17,617 bases of DNA from SHLQ01 sp964562985 (GCA_964562985.1 CAZLWE010000066.1:1-17617); one strand, 5' to 3'. Positions 7,470-14,627 are shown, counted from the stretch's first letter. Made by a program: numbers and translations. The notes: a model not told the origin generated them from the sequence alone.

Positions 7470-7796
7470 GTGGTTGACCGAACCGATGTTGTAGACGCTG
7501 GCGTTGACGCCACCCAAGAAGAGCTCATGCGTCTTCAGGAACGTGTGCTCGAACTCGAAGCCGAGCTTGGGCAGCGTTCGTGGAAGGTCGGCGACTTCTA
7601 CCGAGTGCCGACCGCATCGGGTGCCCCAGCGGTACTTGGCCAGGTCGTTACTCTCGCACCAACCGGCCGACCATTTCAGGTGATCGAAGCGGCCGAACCT
7701 GGCCTGATGGATTCGGTACCGACGGTCCGCCAACTCACTGACGGACTAGCGCCCCACGTTGTGGGCTGCGACAAGCCCAGCTGGTGGCCGCTGTAG
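7470..7796 (+). CDS. Small hypothetical protein with N-terminal coiled coil
   Basis: 108 aa from a GTG preceded by AAGGAG five bases upstream, a good ribosome binding site that decides the start. Residues 13-37 (ATQEELMRLQERVLELEAEL and flanks) have heptad-like Leu/Val spacing and should form a coiled coil. The rest is probably beta-rich (WKVGDFYRVPTASGAPAVLGQVV, then LAPTGRPFQVIEAAEP) and ends in CDKPSWWPL. No family recognised. It lies about 100 bp upstream of toxin A on the same strand, but toxin A has its own promoter, so a functional link is only a possibility. Confidence 0.55.
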   Translation: MVDRTDVVDAGVDATQEELMRLQERVLELEAELGQRSWKVGDFYRVPTASGAPAVLGQVVTLAPTGRPFQVIEAAEPGLMDSVPTVRQLTDGLAPHVVGCDKPSWWPL

Positions 7797-7857
7797 CCGC
7801 TAACCGGCTGTGCTAGACCGTCCGTCTTATTCGATGGTGTGAGAGGCGAAGCCCCAT

Positions 7858-7892
7858 TTGCACATTGAGTACTTTTCATATACTTTCATGCC
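7858..7892 (+). promoter_or_regulatory. Promoter of toxin A with tandem TTTCAT motif; leaderless start
   Basis: A TATACT -10 box at 7879-7884 lies 8 bp before the ATG at 7893, so transcription should start at or next to the start codon. A weak -35 (TTTGCA, 7857-7862) is 16 bp upstream. Two exact TTTCAT copies at 7874-7879 and 7884-7889 are spaced by 10 bp (one helical turn) and embrace the -10 box. The same arrangement precedes toxin B, suggesting one regulator for both. No Shine-Dalgarno sequence is present, which fits leaderless translation. Confidence 0.6.
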
Positions 7893-10655
7893 ATGCCAGT
7901 TGTTCGCATGCATTTGGAGAGTGCAGATGGTCTCGTCGACGAATACCGCAACGCCGCGGGCAACGTGCGCGACATCCTTGCCGATCTCTCCCCATATGTA
8001 ACGGACGCGTACGAACTGTTAGGTCGCGGCGGGAACCCGGCCTACGGACCGCGGGCCGCCCTACAGACACTGGCCAACGACCTGGGCGTCGAGCGCGAAG
8101 ACCTTGCCTGGCGCGTCGATTACATCCGTACCTTCGACGGACAAGACCTCGGCATAGACGGCCGAGTAACTGCGACAATTCCAGCCACCCGCGACGCCGC
8201 GTTCCGCCAAGCAGGGCTCACCGAAGAACAAGCAGAGATCGCCAAAGACCTGCTGGACGACGGCGCATCGTTCGTCGACGCCATCACCGCAGCACAAACC
8301 GATGACCCCGAATCCACTCTCGCCGCGATCCGACTCGTCGAACTCAACGCCCAGATCGAGAACTGGAACGGCACCGACAACGACCCAAAGCTCGACGCAC
8401 TCCTCAGCGAATGGCGAGCACTTATCAACGAGCTCACTGGCAAAGAACCGTGGGAAGTCGACGAAGACCTCACCGTCCTCGCGGCGCTCAACAACATCTC
8501 CTATGAAGAAGCCGAGTTCTGGACGACGGCCGCCACCATCGACGAACTGAACGCAAACATCGAGAACTGGACCGGCCACCCGAACGATCCGAACTACAAC
8601 AACATGTCGGCCGATCTCAACGAACAGATCGACCAGTTCGCCCAAGGCGACCCGGACCTCGCCCGCCAGATCCGCGTTCATCTAAGCGAAGGTCTTCCCG
8701 CGAACGAAGCGCTGTTCGAAGGGGCGCTCGCAGCCTTCGCCAATACCCCGCTCACCGAGTTGATCACTCAACTCGAAGAACGAGACGGCGACGATTCTCC
8801 CACTAACCCCGAAGCCTTCGATCCGATCGGCATGGCGTTGCAAGCGTCGCTGCTTTCGAACCTCGAAGAGTTCACCGGCGCTGACGCTGGAGACGTGAAC
8901 CTTGGCGTTGCCGCCATGGCCCAAGACAGCGGCCTCACCTACAACGCAGCGGTGGCCATGCTGAATAGTTCAGGCGAGTTCGGAACGTTCGACTACCTCG
9001 CCGGACCTATCTCCAGCGGCGAAGAGGCAGCCTTTCGAATCCTCGGCGATCGCGGCGCCTTCGACGAGATCGAGCACGCCAACGGCGGCTGGTTCGGACC
9101 CGACGCAAAGCTGTCGACCGACGACTTTGAAACTGTGCTCGCTAACCCCGAGGACTTCAGCCCCGAAGCGATCGCGTTGGCCACCTTCTTCAACAACAAC
9201 CCCGACGAGTGGGCCAAGTTCGATTCCGCACGTGAAGGCGTAGCCCTGGCGGGTCTTGCAGACGGCGAATATGTGGTGACCGACGGCGACGGCACAACCT
9301 CGTTCGCCGATATCGAGCAATACGTCACCAACATGACGTTGTTCAACACGCTCACCGCCGAGATGGACCGCAACGGCGACTTCCTCCAGGACCTCGACAA
9401 CTCAGGCCACCTCGACCAAGCCGAATTCGAAGCCGCACTCCAACAACTGGAAACCGACAACGAGAACTTCGAAGGCCTGCAACAAACACTGCAGTTCGCG
9501 ATCGATTCCGATCTGATGAACGAGCCCGACAACCGATCAACGTTGGCCCAAATCGGCGACAGCCTCTACGCGATCAGTTCGCTGAACCCGGGGTCGCCAA
9601 CCAACATCTACCGGGCAATCACCGAACCAGGCGACCTACTCAACGACTACGTCTCCTTCGCCCAAGGCGCAGGCAACACCGTGGTCGCATTCGGCAAGCT
9701 GGCCTACGACGTGTCGGTCATGAGCCCGCTCGCACCAGGCTTCTACTTCGAAGCGTGGCGAGTCGACGGCGACATGAGCCAACACCGCGGCGTGCAAATG
9801 GCACGAGCAGTGCCCGCCATCGCCGAAAGCGTCGCATCGCTAAGCCCGGTCACACCACAGTTCTGGAGCGAACTCGACGAAGTCCGCCAAACCGGCACCT
9901 GGGACAACCACGGAGGCATCAACCTGATCGAGGCCTCGATCGACTTCGAAACCTTCCTCGACAACCCCGCCGAATGGGCCGGCCAATTCGCCCCCGAAGT
10001 CCTCATCACCATCGCCACAGGCGGAGGCGGCTCCATCGCCAAAATCGGCACCACGGCCACACGCGCTACCAACGCTGCACGACGAGCAGCCACCACCGCC
10101 CGACGCATACTCCCCAACGCAGCCGACCTCGCCGACCTACGCCGCATCGGCAACCAATGGATGGACGAAATCGCACTGACGCTCTTCCCCCAACCCGGCC
10201 TGAGACCTGCATGGGTAGACAACATCCACGCTGCTTCACGAATGGATGGCGTACCTGTCCGCACCCAATGGCCAGAAGGCGGACAGTTACCTAAGCGCGT
10301 TCCAGCCGGTATCGCAAAACAGAAGATCGCTGCCGCGCTAAAGGAATGGACGTCACCGGAAATAATCGTCGGTTCCAAGCGGATTCGAATCACCAAAGAG
10401 CGCATGGAGCACTTTCTCAAGCGGCATAGCCCCGATCACTGGTACACGGACCCGACCACAAAGCAGTCGTTCTTTCCAAATAGCTGGGGTGTTGATGAAA
10501 TTGAAGCCGCGATTCGGGAGGCGCTTCGTCAGCATCGCAACCCAGTAGACGAGGCACCATTCGAGGCTGTGGTTGAGATGTCTGGTTCAATAAACGGGCG
10601 AAGCTACTTCGGGAAGGTCCAATATGGCGAAGTGGTTCAATTCTTCATGGAGTAG
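7893..10655 (+). CDS. Polymorphic toxin A, nuclease-like C-terminal domain
   Basis: 920 aa, mostly helical and acidic, no signal peptide. Residues 1-180 match toxin B closely (MPVVRMH start, LSPYVTDAYELLG, GLTEEQAEIA, AIRLVELNAQIENWNGTDNDP). A second IENWxG unit follows near 225. An EF-hand-like loop lies at 500-511 (DLDNSGHLDQAE), preceded by DRNGD at 492. A pre-toxin segment, EWAGQFAPEV followed by a TGGGG run, is at about 694-712 and recurs in toxin B. From about residue 770 base composition becomes less GC-rich. The end carries EHFLKRHSPDHW (His840, His845, His849), SFFPNSWGVDEIEAAI and a final short strand QYGEVVQFF. That layout recalls small RNase toxins of the BECR fold (EndoU-like), but the final catalytic residues of EndoU are not evident, so the activity is unproven. 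The downstream gene is its presumed immunity partner. Confidence 0.8.
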   Translation: MPVVRMHLESADGLVDEYRNAAGNVRDILADLSPYVTDAYELLGRGGNPAYGPRAALQTLANDLGVEREDLAWRVDYIRTFDGQDLGIDGRVTATIPATRDAAFRQAGLTEEQAEIAKDLLDDGASFVDAITAAQTDDPESTLAAIRLVELNAQIENWNGTDNDPKLDALLSEWRALINELTGKEPWEVDEDLTVLAALNNISYEEAEFWTTAATIDELNANIENWTGHPNDPNYNNMSADLNEQIDQFAQGDPDLARQIRVHLSEGLPANEALFEGALAAFANTPLTELITQLEERDGDDSPTNPEAFDPIGMALQASLLSNLEEFTGADAGDVNLGVAAMAQDSGLTYNAAVAMLNSSGEFGTFDYLAGPISSGEEAAFRILGDRGAFDEIEHANGGWFGPDAKLSTDDFETVLANPEDFSPEAIALATFFNNNPDEWAKFDSAREGVALAGLADGEYVVTDGDGTTSFADIEQYVTNMTLFNTLTAEMDRNGDFLQDLDNSGHLDQAEFEAALQQLETDNENFEGLQQTLQFAIDSDLMNEPDNRSTLAQIGDSLYAISSLNPGSPTNIYRAITEPGDLLNDYVSFAQGAGNTVVAFGKLAYDVSVMSPLAPGFYFEAWRVDGDMSQHRGVQMARAVPAIAESVASLSPVTPQFWSELDEVRQTGTWDNHGGINLIEASIDFETFLDNPAEWAGQFAPEVLITIATGGGGSIAKIGTTATRATNAARRAATTARRILPNAADLADLRRIGNQWMDEIALTLFPQPGLRPAWVDNIHAASRMDGVPVRTQWPEGGQLPKRVPAGIAKQKIAAALKEWTSPEIIVGSKRIRITKERMEHFLKRHSPDHWYTDPTTKQSFFPNSWGVDEIEAAIREALRQHRNPVDEAPFEAVVEMSGSINGRSYFGKVQYGEVVQFFME

Positions 10656-10657
10656 CG

Positions 10658-11158
10658 ATGAATCCGGTTCTAGTTTCGACAGTGTTGGGCACAGGGCAGT
10701 CAATCCCATTTGTACGCATCGAGGACGCCGACGTGATGGCCAAACAGGCGGAGACGTCGCGTCCAGGCGCAATTGTCATCAGTGTCGACGGGGTCGAGTT
10801 CATTGGGCCTGACCTTTTCGATGAGATCGATACGTTCTGGTTCACTTTCATCGAAGGCGTAGAGCGAGTTCGAAAGACGGGCTCTGGAAGCTCTCTTTGG
10901 TCGGCGCAGAACATTCGGGTGGACTATTCCGCGTTTGATAGAGCTGCTGGTGAAAGGTTCCTCCATATGCGTCTCGTGGTTGGAGACGATCCAGTAGAAG
11001 GCCGAGAGGCCTACGCTCCCCTAAAGGATTTCTCGAGCGCTGTCGCCGATGCCGCAACCTTATTTTTCGAGAAGGCACACCTTCTCGACCCGGACCGGTT
11101 TCGGAAGAATAGCTACTACGAAGACATGATCGACCGGTGGCGTGCAGAAGACGCTTGA
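10658..11158 (+). CDS. Candidate immunity protein for toxin A
   Basis: 166 aa, soluble, starting 2 bp after the toxin stop, the classic position for a polymorphic-toxin immunity gene. The sequence begins MNPVLVSTVLGTGQSIPFVR and continues with a beta-strand-rich first half (IVISVDGVEFIGPDLFDEI, WFTFIEGVERV) and a helical end (FSSAVADAATLFFEKAHLL, YEDMIDRW). I recognise no immunity family. Its codon use, like that of the toxin's C-terminal domain, is less GC-biased than the toxin body, as expected if the tip and its antidote were acquired together. Function is inferred from position, size and solubility only. Confidence 0.6.
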   Translation: MNPVLVSTVLGTGQSIPFVRIEDADVMAKQAETSRPGAIVISVDGVEFIGPDLFDEIDTFWFTFIEGVERVRKTGSGSSLWSAQNIRVDYSAFDRAAGERFLHMRLVVGDDPVEGREAYAPLKDFSSAVADAATLFFEKAHLLDPDRFRKNSYYEDMIDRWRAEDA

Positions 11159-11160
11159 GC

Positions 11161-11241
11161 CATTGGTCCGTAGGCGACGCGGTCATCACCCTTCGCCGGG
11201 CTGCCCAGGCACTGCACCCCGAAATATTGAGCAGATTCTGA
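11161..11241 (+). pseudogene. C-terminal remnant (possible old immunity gene)
   Basis: A 26-codon tail reading HWSVGDAVITLRRAAQALHP followed by EILSRF and a TGA. It starts immediately after the toxin A immunity gene in a different frame and looks like the helical end of a small soluble protein. It could be the tail of a former immunity gene replaced by recombination, or a frameshifted extension of the present one. No start codon or further homology is visible. Confidence 0.3.
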
Positions 11242-11255
11242 ACGGTTGATACAAC

Positions 11256-11402
11256 ATGGCGCACGAAGACGACAACTCGCTGATCTTCATACGAAAGTAC
11301 CTACTCGGCCCGTACTTCTACCAGGGCTGGTTCGAATTCGAACCTGAGCCATTCGAGATCGGCTACATCGACGGCAAAGAGTCGGGGGGGTTTGGTGCAT
11401 GA
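11256..11402 (+). pseudogene. Truncated small ORF, possibly an orphan immunity gene
   Basis: 48 codons from an ATG: MAHEDDNSLIFIRKYLLGPY, then FYQGWFEFEPEPFEIGYIDG, ending KESGGFGA. The first 43 residues are rich in aromatic and acidic residues and read like the start of a beta-sheet immunity protein. The frame stops right after a run of seven G, where a possible insertion-sequence end starts. I therefore take it as the 5' piece of a gene cut off by an insertion, although a frameshift in the G-run is another explanation. Confidence 0.35.
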
Positions 11403-11505
11403 GTAGGTGACATCTGTTGCTCAGAGTTTTGGGCTCTGGGCTGGAACGATGTCTGTTATGTCTAAGCGCTATCCGAGTAACACGTACGACATGGCCCAAA
11501 AGTAG
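11398..11505 (+). mobile_element. Possible left-end remnant of an IS3-like insertion sequence
   Basis: About 55 bp of non-coding sequence leads to closely spaced ATGs at 11449 and 11458, giving a short frame MSKRYPSNTYDMAQK that ends at a TAG at 11503. The start resembles the N-terminus of actinobacterial IS3-family OrfA proteins, which from memory often begin MPKRYPSE, and the spacing from the presumed IS end to the ATG is typical. The rest of the transposase is absent. The stretch from about 11403 to 11545 otherwise holds no gene I can support. Confidence 0.25.
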
Positions 11506-11544
11506 ACGAGCGTCGAGTGACCTACTGATCGCCCGCGACAACGA

Positions 11545-11905
11545 GCGGACGGGCCTTCGTGTGCCAGGCTGTTGCCATGGCGTTCGGCGACGGAGTTTCT
11601 CTGGGAGAACGTTGATGTCCTCGCCCTGCCCAGCGAATGCTGGTCACCCAACTCGGCGGCGATCCGACAGAACCTCGCCCATGCTAAGAACCACTCGCCA
11701 GCAATGTCAGCGGCCTTGAAGTCCGCACTATCGAGGAGTTCACGGGAGCGACGATTCCTGACTTCGACGCGAATCATTTCTGCGACTCGGGATGCTGTCA
11801 GATCAAGCTTGCCGACGTCGAGGCGTCGATCGGGATCGATCCGCCGCTATCGAGGTAGCGGTCCATCAACTCGCGTCGCTCGCGGAGAATCGGGTCGTCA
11901 ACTAG
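11545..11905 (-). pseudogene. Multiply frameshifted minus-strand gene remnant
   Basis: Three consecutive minus-strand frames each read like protein and join end to end. First is DDPILRERRELMDRYLDSGG (11905 to about 11835). Next comes RRLDVGKLDLTASRVAEMIR, then VEVRNRRSRELLDSADFKAA, then GEWFLAWARFCRIAAELGDQ (about 11840 to 11625). Last is EDINVLPEKLRRRTPWQ (about 11620 to 11570). This needs at least two frameshifts. It lies right after the immunity gene of toxin B, in the same direction, so it may be an old second immunity gene or other cargo. The opening piece resembles DPILDQLLRERRRLVDEHLD in toxin B, which may be chance. Plus-strand frames here are shadows. Confidence 0.45.
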
Positions 11906-11910
11906 GGGTC

Positions 11911-12249
11911 TCAGCAGCCGTCGTCGAATACCTGAGTGATGTCTCCATTTGTGTCGAGGAGAATTTCACGGCGCGGTTCGAGATCTTGTTCGGCGTCGTC
12001 GATGAACCCCGTTGCCTTAGGGCCGTCATCAGCGAGGTCCACCCGGAACGGCTGGTTCCCGGCGAGACTCTGGCCGATATCACCTTTCATCGCAGCGCAT
12101 GTCTGGTAAGAGATCACCCAATAGCTCTCGTAGTCCAACAACACCGACACCAGAACCTCGGCGGGCACAGATGGCTGGACGTCAGAAGCCACGAAGCGAC
12201 GAGCTTCTTCAAGTAGCCCATGGGGAATCAACAAGTCTCTATCAGTCAT
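11911..12249 (-). CDS. Candidate immunity protein for toxin B
   Basis: 112 aa from the ATG at 12249, which overlaps the toxin stop as ATGA, so the two genes are translationally coupled; an in-frame ATG at 12261 inside the toxin is a less likely start. The protein is soluble and acidic: MTDRDLLIPHGLLEEARRFV at the start, a middle VLVSVLLDYESYWVISYQ, and an end ILLDTNGDITQVFDDGC. Position and size make it the presumed inhibitor of the deamidase domain. I do not recognise the family. Remnants of another gene follow directly downstream. Confidence 0.6.
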   Translation of the reverse strand: MTDRDLLIPHGLLEEARRFVASDVQPSVPAEVLVSVLLDYESYWVISYQTCAAMKGDIGQSLAGNQPFRVDLADDGPKATGFIDDAEQDLEPRREILLDTNGDITQVFDDGC

Positions 12250-14561
12250 TGGTTTGTCCAAAGCAAGCTAAATAGTCGGTACTTCTCGCTCAGCTCTTTC
12301 ACTGTACGAGCACTCCCGCGCTGGCCATCGAGCAACACTACTCGCCCACCTTGATTCTGAATGTTCAGAACATGGCCGTCACGCCCACCGCGTTTAGCTA
12401 CGTAGATGATGCCACGGGCCCCGTCATCAGCTCTTTCAACCTGCGTCAAGACCGGATCGATGGATGGGTAACCCGGCCCCCAGGAGGACTCGAAGTGATC
12501 GCTGAGAATTGATATTGACTGGCCAGGTTTGGGGACATCTTTACCAAGTGCGCGTGCTGGAAAGCCAGCGAGTTGGGCATCCGTTGCGATCGCACAGTTG
12601 ACGCAATTGTACGATCCACCCACCTGGTTGATGTCAGCTAGAGATCCGCGAGGGGCCCGCAAATCTGGAGTCCCCGCAACACGAGATGTATCGGAAATCA
12701 GGATCGTGTCGATCTCGATTCTCTCTAGGTTGAGACTGTCGATCCGGCCGAGGTTGTCTGAGATGGGCGGGTTGAGGTCAGCAGCGATTGCGGCGCTATT
12801 CGGTGGGGGCGGGGTGTTGTCGGCGGCTCGGCGTGCTGCGTTCGCGTCGGTGGCAGTGTCAGCTATGTCGGCGACGGTGTTCGCTGCGCGCCTTCCGGCT
12901 ATGCCACCTGCGGCTCCTCCTCCGGTCAGGACTTCGATGACAACTTCGGGAGCGGCTTGGCCGGCCCATCGAATCGGATCGTCTTCGAGTTGTTCCCAGT
13001 TGACAATGCTGGCAACAAACGCGTCAGGGTCGGCGGCAGCGAATTGTGCCGCACCGATCAAAGCGTCGTTGACTTCTTGTCGGATGTTGCGGCCGGTGAA
13101 CGTCTCTACCTGGAGGTTCAGGGCAGGATTCCCCGCGATGGCAAGGGCGCCGACGAGCTTTCCGGTGTCGACGGTGAAATCGACTACGCCGCCGCCGAAG
13201 TTCGCCCAGTTCGATGCGAACTGTTCCGGGTCGCTCAGCAGCAACGCGATGCCTTCCGGGCTGGTCGGATCCAGCGACGAGATCTCGCTAACTGCGTTCT
13301 CCACGGTGGAAGCAATGCCGGGGCCGTGCTCGACAACGGCTTGGGTCATCCCCACCGGATCCTGGGTGACGAAAGCACCGACCACACTTCCGCCATCCAA
13401 CACGTTGTGTTTGATGTTGCCCCAGAACCCGCGGTCCTCCTCTACGGTTTCCGAAGCATCGGCGTTTGCCGCGTTATACGCGGCAAGAACTTGGGCTTCC
13501 CTCTGCTCGACAGCGAGTTCGCTCGCCGTCGCCAAGTCGTGGCCTTGGGTCATGAACCGGCCAATGGATGCGGCGATCACCACATCACCATCAACAAAGT
13601 CGAGGATCATCTGATCGCGTTGCTCACGGGCGACAGCAGCCCCCTGGGGTGACGGAATGCTGGCTGCCTGGTCATTGAGGCGATCGATCTCGTTGACCTG
13701 CAACGCGAACTCGGCTTCTTCGAAAGTGATGCCGTTGCGTTGAGCTATCGCCGCGGTGACCGGATCGGGGCGGCCATCGATGTCGCCGGCGAGGTCCGCG
13801 ACCAGCAGGTCTCGAGTATCTCGAGCGTTCTCCACGAATGGGTCTGTTGGGTCCCCTGGATAGAACGTCGCATCGTGATCGGCGACTATCGCATGCAGCA
13901 GTCCAATATCGATAGTCCCGGGATTGTTGCGCTCGGCTTCGAGAAGCTGTTCTGGGGAAACGGTGACGAGTAGTTGCCCGAGAACCGGCGGAGCGATGGG
14001 TTCGCTACCGTCGAGATGTTCGTCGACTAGCCGTCGTCGTTCACGTAGAAGCTGATCGAGGATCGGATCGTTGTCGGTGCCGTTCCAGTTCTCGATCGCA
14101 TCGTTCAACTCCGCCAGACGCATTGCTTCGAGCGCTGCTTGTGGGTCATCAGACTGGGCGGCCGCAACCGCATCGGCAAACGACACACCATCGCGCATCA
14201 TCTCGTTCGCGAGTTCGATCTGTTCGGCGGTTAGCCCTGACGCCCGGAACGCCGCGTCGAGATCCACCGGCACCTCACCCTGTACCCGGCCCGACAACCC
14301 CAACGGCAACGCGTCGGTCGACTTCAACCAATCAACCCGCCACGTCACATCGTCTTGTTCGGTACGAAGGTCGTTGGCCAGGTTCACCAACGCGGGAATC
14401 GGACCATACAAACCGTTCTGGCTCCCCGTCCCCAACAAGTCATAGGCCTCAGTCACCAACGGCGACAGAACGTTCACAGCCTCACGCGTATCCGCCGACG
14501 CAGCACCGTACGCAGCAACGAGCCCCTCGGCGCTGTCAATGTGCATGCGAACAATCGGCAT
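12246..14561 (-). CDS. Polymorphic toxin B, papain-like glutamine deamidase C-terminus
   Basis: 771 aa, no signal peptide. Residues 1-185 share the N-terminal module of toxin A (MPIVRMH, LSPLVTEAYDLLG, GLTAEQIELA, IENWNGTDNDP). A pre-toxin segment, RWAGQAAPEVVIEVLTGGG with Trp532, matches the one in toxin A, then a Pro-rich hinge (NTPPPPNS). The C-terminal 140 residues fit the toxin glutamine deamidase (papain-like toxin, PF15644) family: INQVGGSYNCVNCAIATD with Cys653 and Cys656, then GARGIIYVAKRG, GHVLNIQNQGG with His730, and LLDGQRG with Asp745 and Gln747. This gives a complete Cys-His-Asp set. Family members deamidate or cleave target-protein glutamines. The gene is convergent to toxin A and has its own matching promoter. 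N-terminal delivery function is unknown. Confidence 0.85.
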   Translation of the reverse strand: MPIVRMHIDSAEGLVAAYGAASADTREAVNVLSPLVTEAYDLLGTGSQNGLYGPIPALVNLANDLRTEQDDVTWRVDWLKSTDALPLGLSGRVQGEVPVDLDAAFRASGLTAEQIELANEMMRDGVSFADAVAAAQSDDPQAALEAMRLAELNDAIENWNGTDNDPILDQLLRERRRLVDEHLDGSEPIAPPVLGQLLVTVSPEQLLEAERNNPGTIDIGLLHAIVADHDATFYPGDPTDPFVENARDTRDLLVADLAGDIDGRPDPVTAAIAQRNGITFEEAEFALQVNEIDRLNDQAASIPSPQGAAVAREQRDQMILDFVDGDVVIAASIGRFMTQGHDLATASELAVEQREAQVLAAYNAANADASETVEEDRGFWGNIKHNVLDGGSVVGAFVTQDPVGMTQAVVEHGPGIASTVENAVSEISSLDPTSPEGIALLLSDPEQFASNWANFGGGVVDFTVDTGKLVGALAIAGNPALNLQVETFTGRNIRQEVNDALIGAAQFAAADPDAFVASIVNWEQLEDDPIRWAGQAAPEVVIEVLTGGGAAGGIAGRRAANTVADIADTATDANAARRAADNTPPPPNSAAIAADLNPPISDNLGRIDSLNLERIEIDTILISDTSRVAGTPDLRAPRGSLADINQVGGSYNCVNCAIATDAQLAGFPARALGKDVPKPGQSISILSDHFESSWGPGYPSIDPVLTQVERADDGARGIIYVAKRGGRDGHVLNIQNQGGRVVLLDGQRGSARTVKELSEKYRLFSLLWTNQ

Positions 14562-14597
14562 AACATGAAATATAATGAAACGCGCTCAACGCGTCAA
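14562..14597 (-). promoter_or_regulatory. Promoter of toxin B with tandem TTTCAT motif; leaderless start
   Basis: Reading on the minus strand: TTGACG (-35, 14597-14592), a 17-bp spacer, TATATT (-10, 14574-14569), then 7 bp to the ATG at 14561. Transcription should begin at the start codon, giving a leaderless message; no ribosome binding site is visible. Two TTTCAT copies (14580-14575 and 14570-14565) are spaced 10 bp apart and end 3 bp before ATG, aligning without gaps to the toxin A promoter. Confidence 0.65.
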
Positions 14598-14627
14598 GGT
14601 GGGGTGATCGCTCCCTAACCGCTTGTG

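Noticed and set aside
11688..11858. Plus-strand fragment (EVRTIEEFTGATIPDF, then NHFCDSGCCQIK) as a second remnant
   Set aside because: It is antisense to the minus-strand segment RRLDVGKLDLTASRVAEMIR, whose neighbouring frames join into a longer protein-like product, so the minus strand is preferred.
11572..12216. Plus-strand 214-codon frame between the immunity genes
   Set aside because: It covers the ATGA-coupled immunity gene and a coherent minus-strand pseudogene on the other strand; its own translation is Arg/Ser-rich and shows no domain.
12529..13652. Plus-strand frames of 361 and 231 codons inside toxin B
   Set aside because: They lie wholly antisense to a protein whose N-terminus matches toxin A and whose C-terminus has a complete catalytic set; they are shadows.
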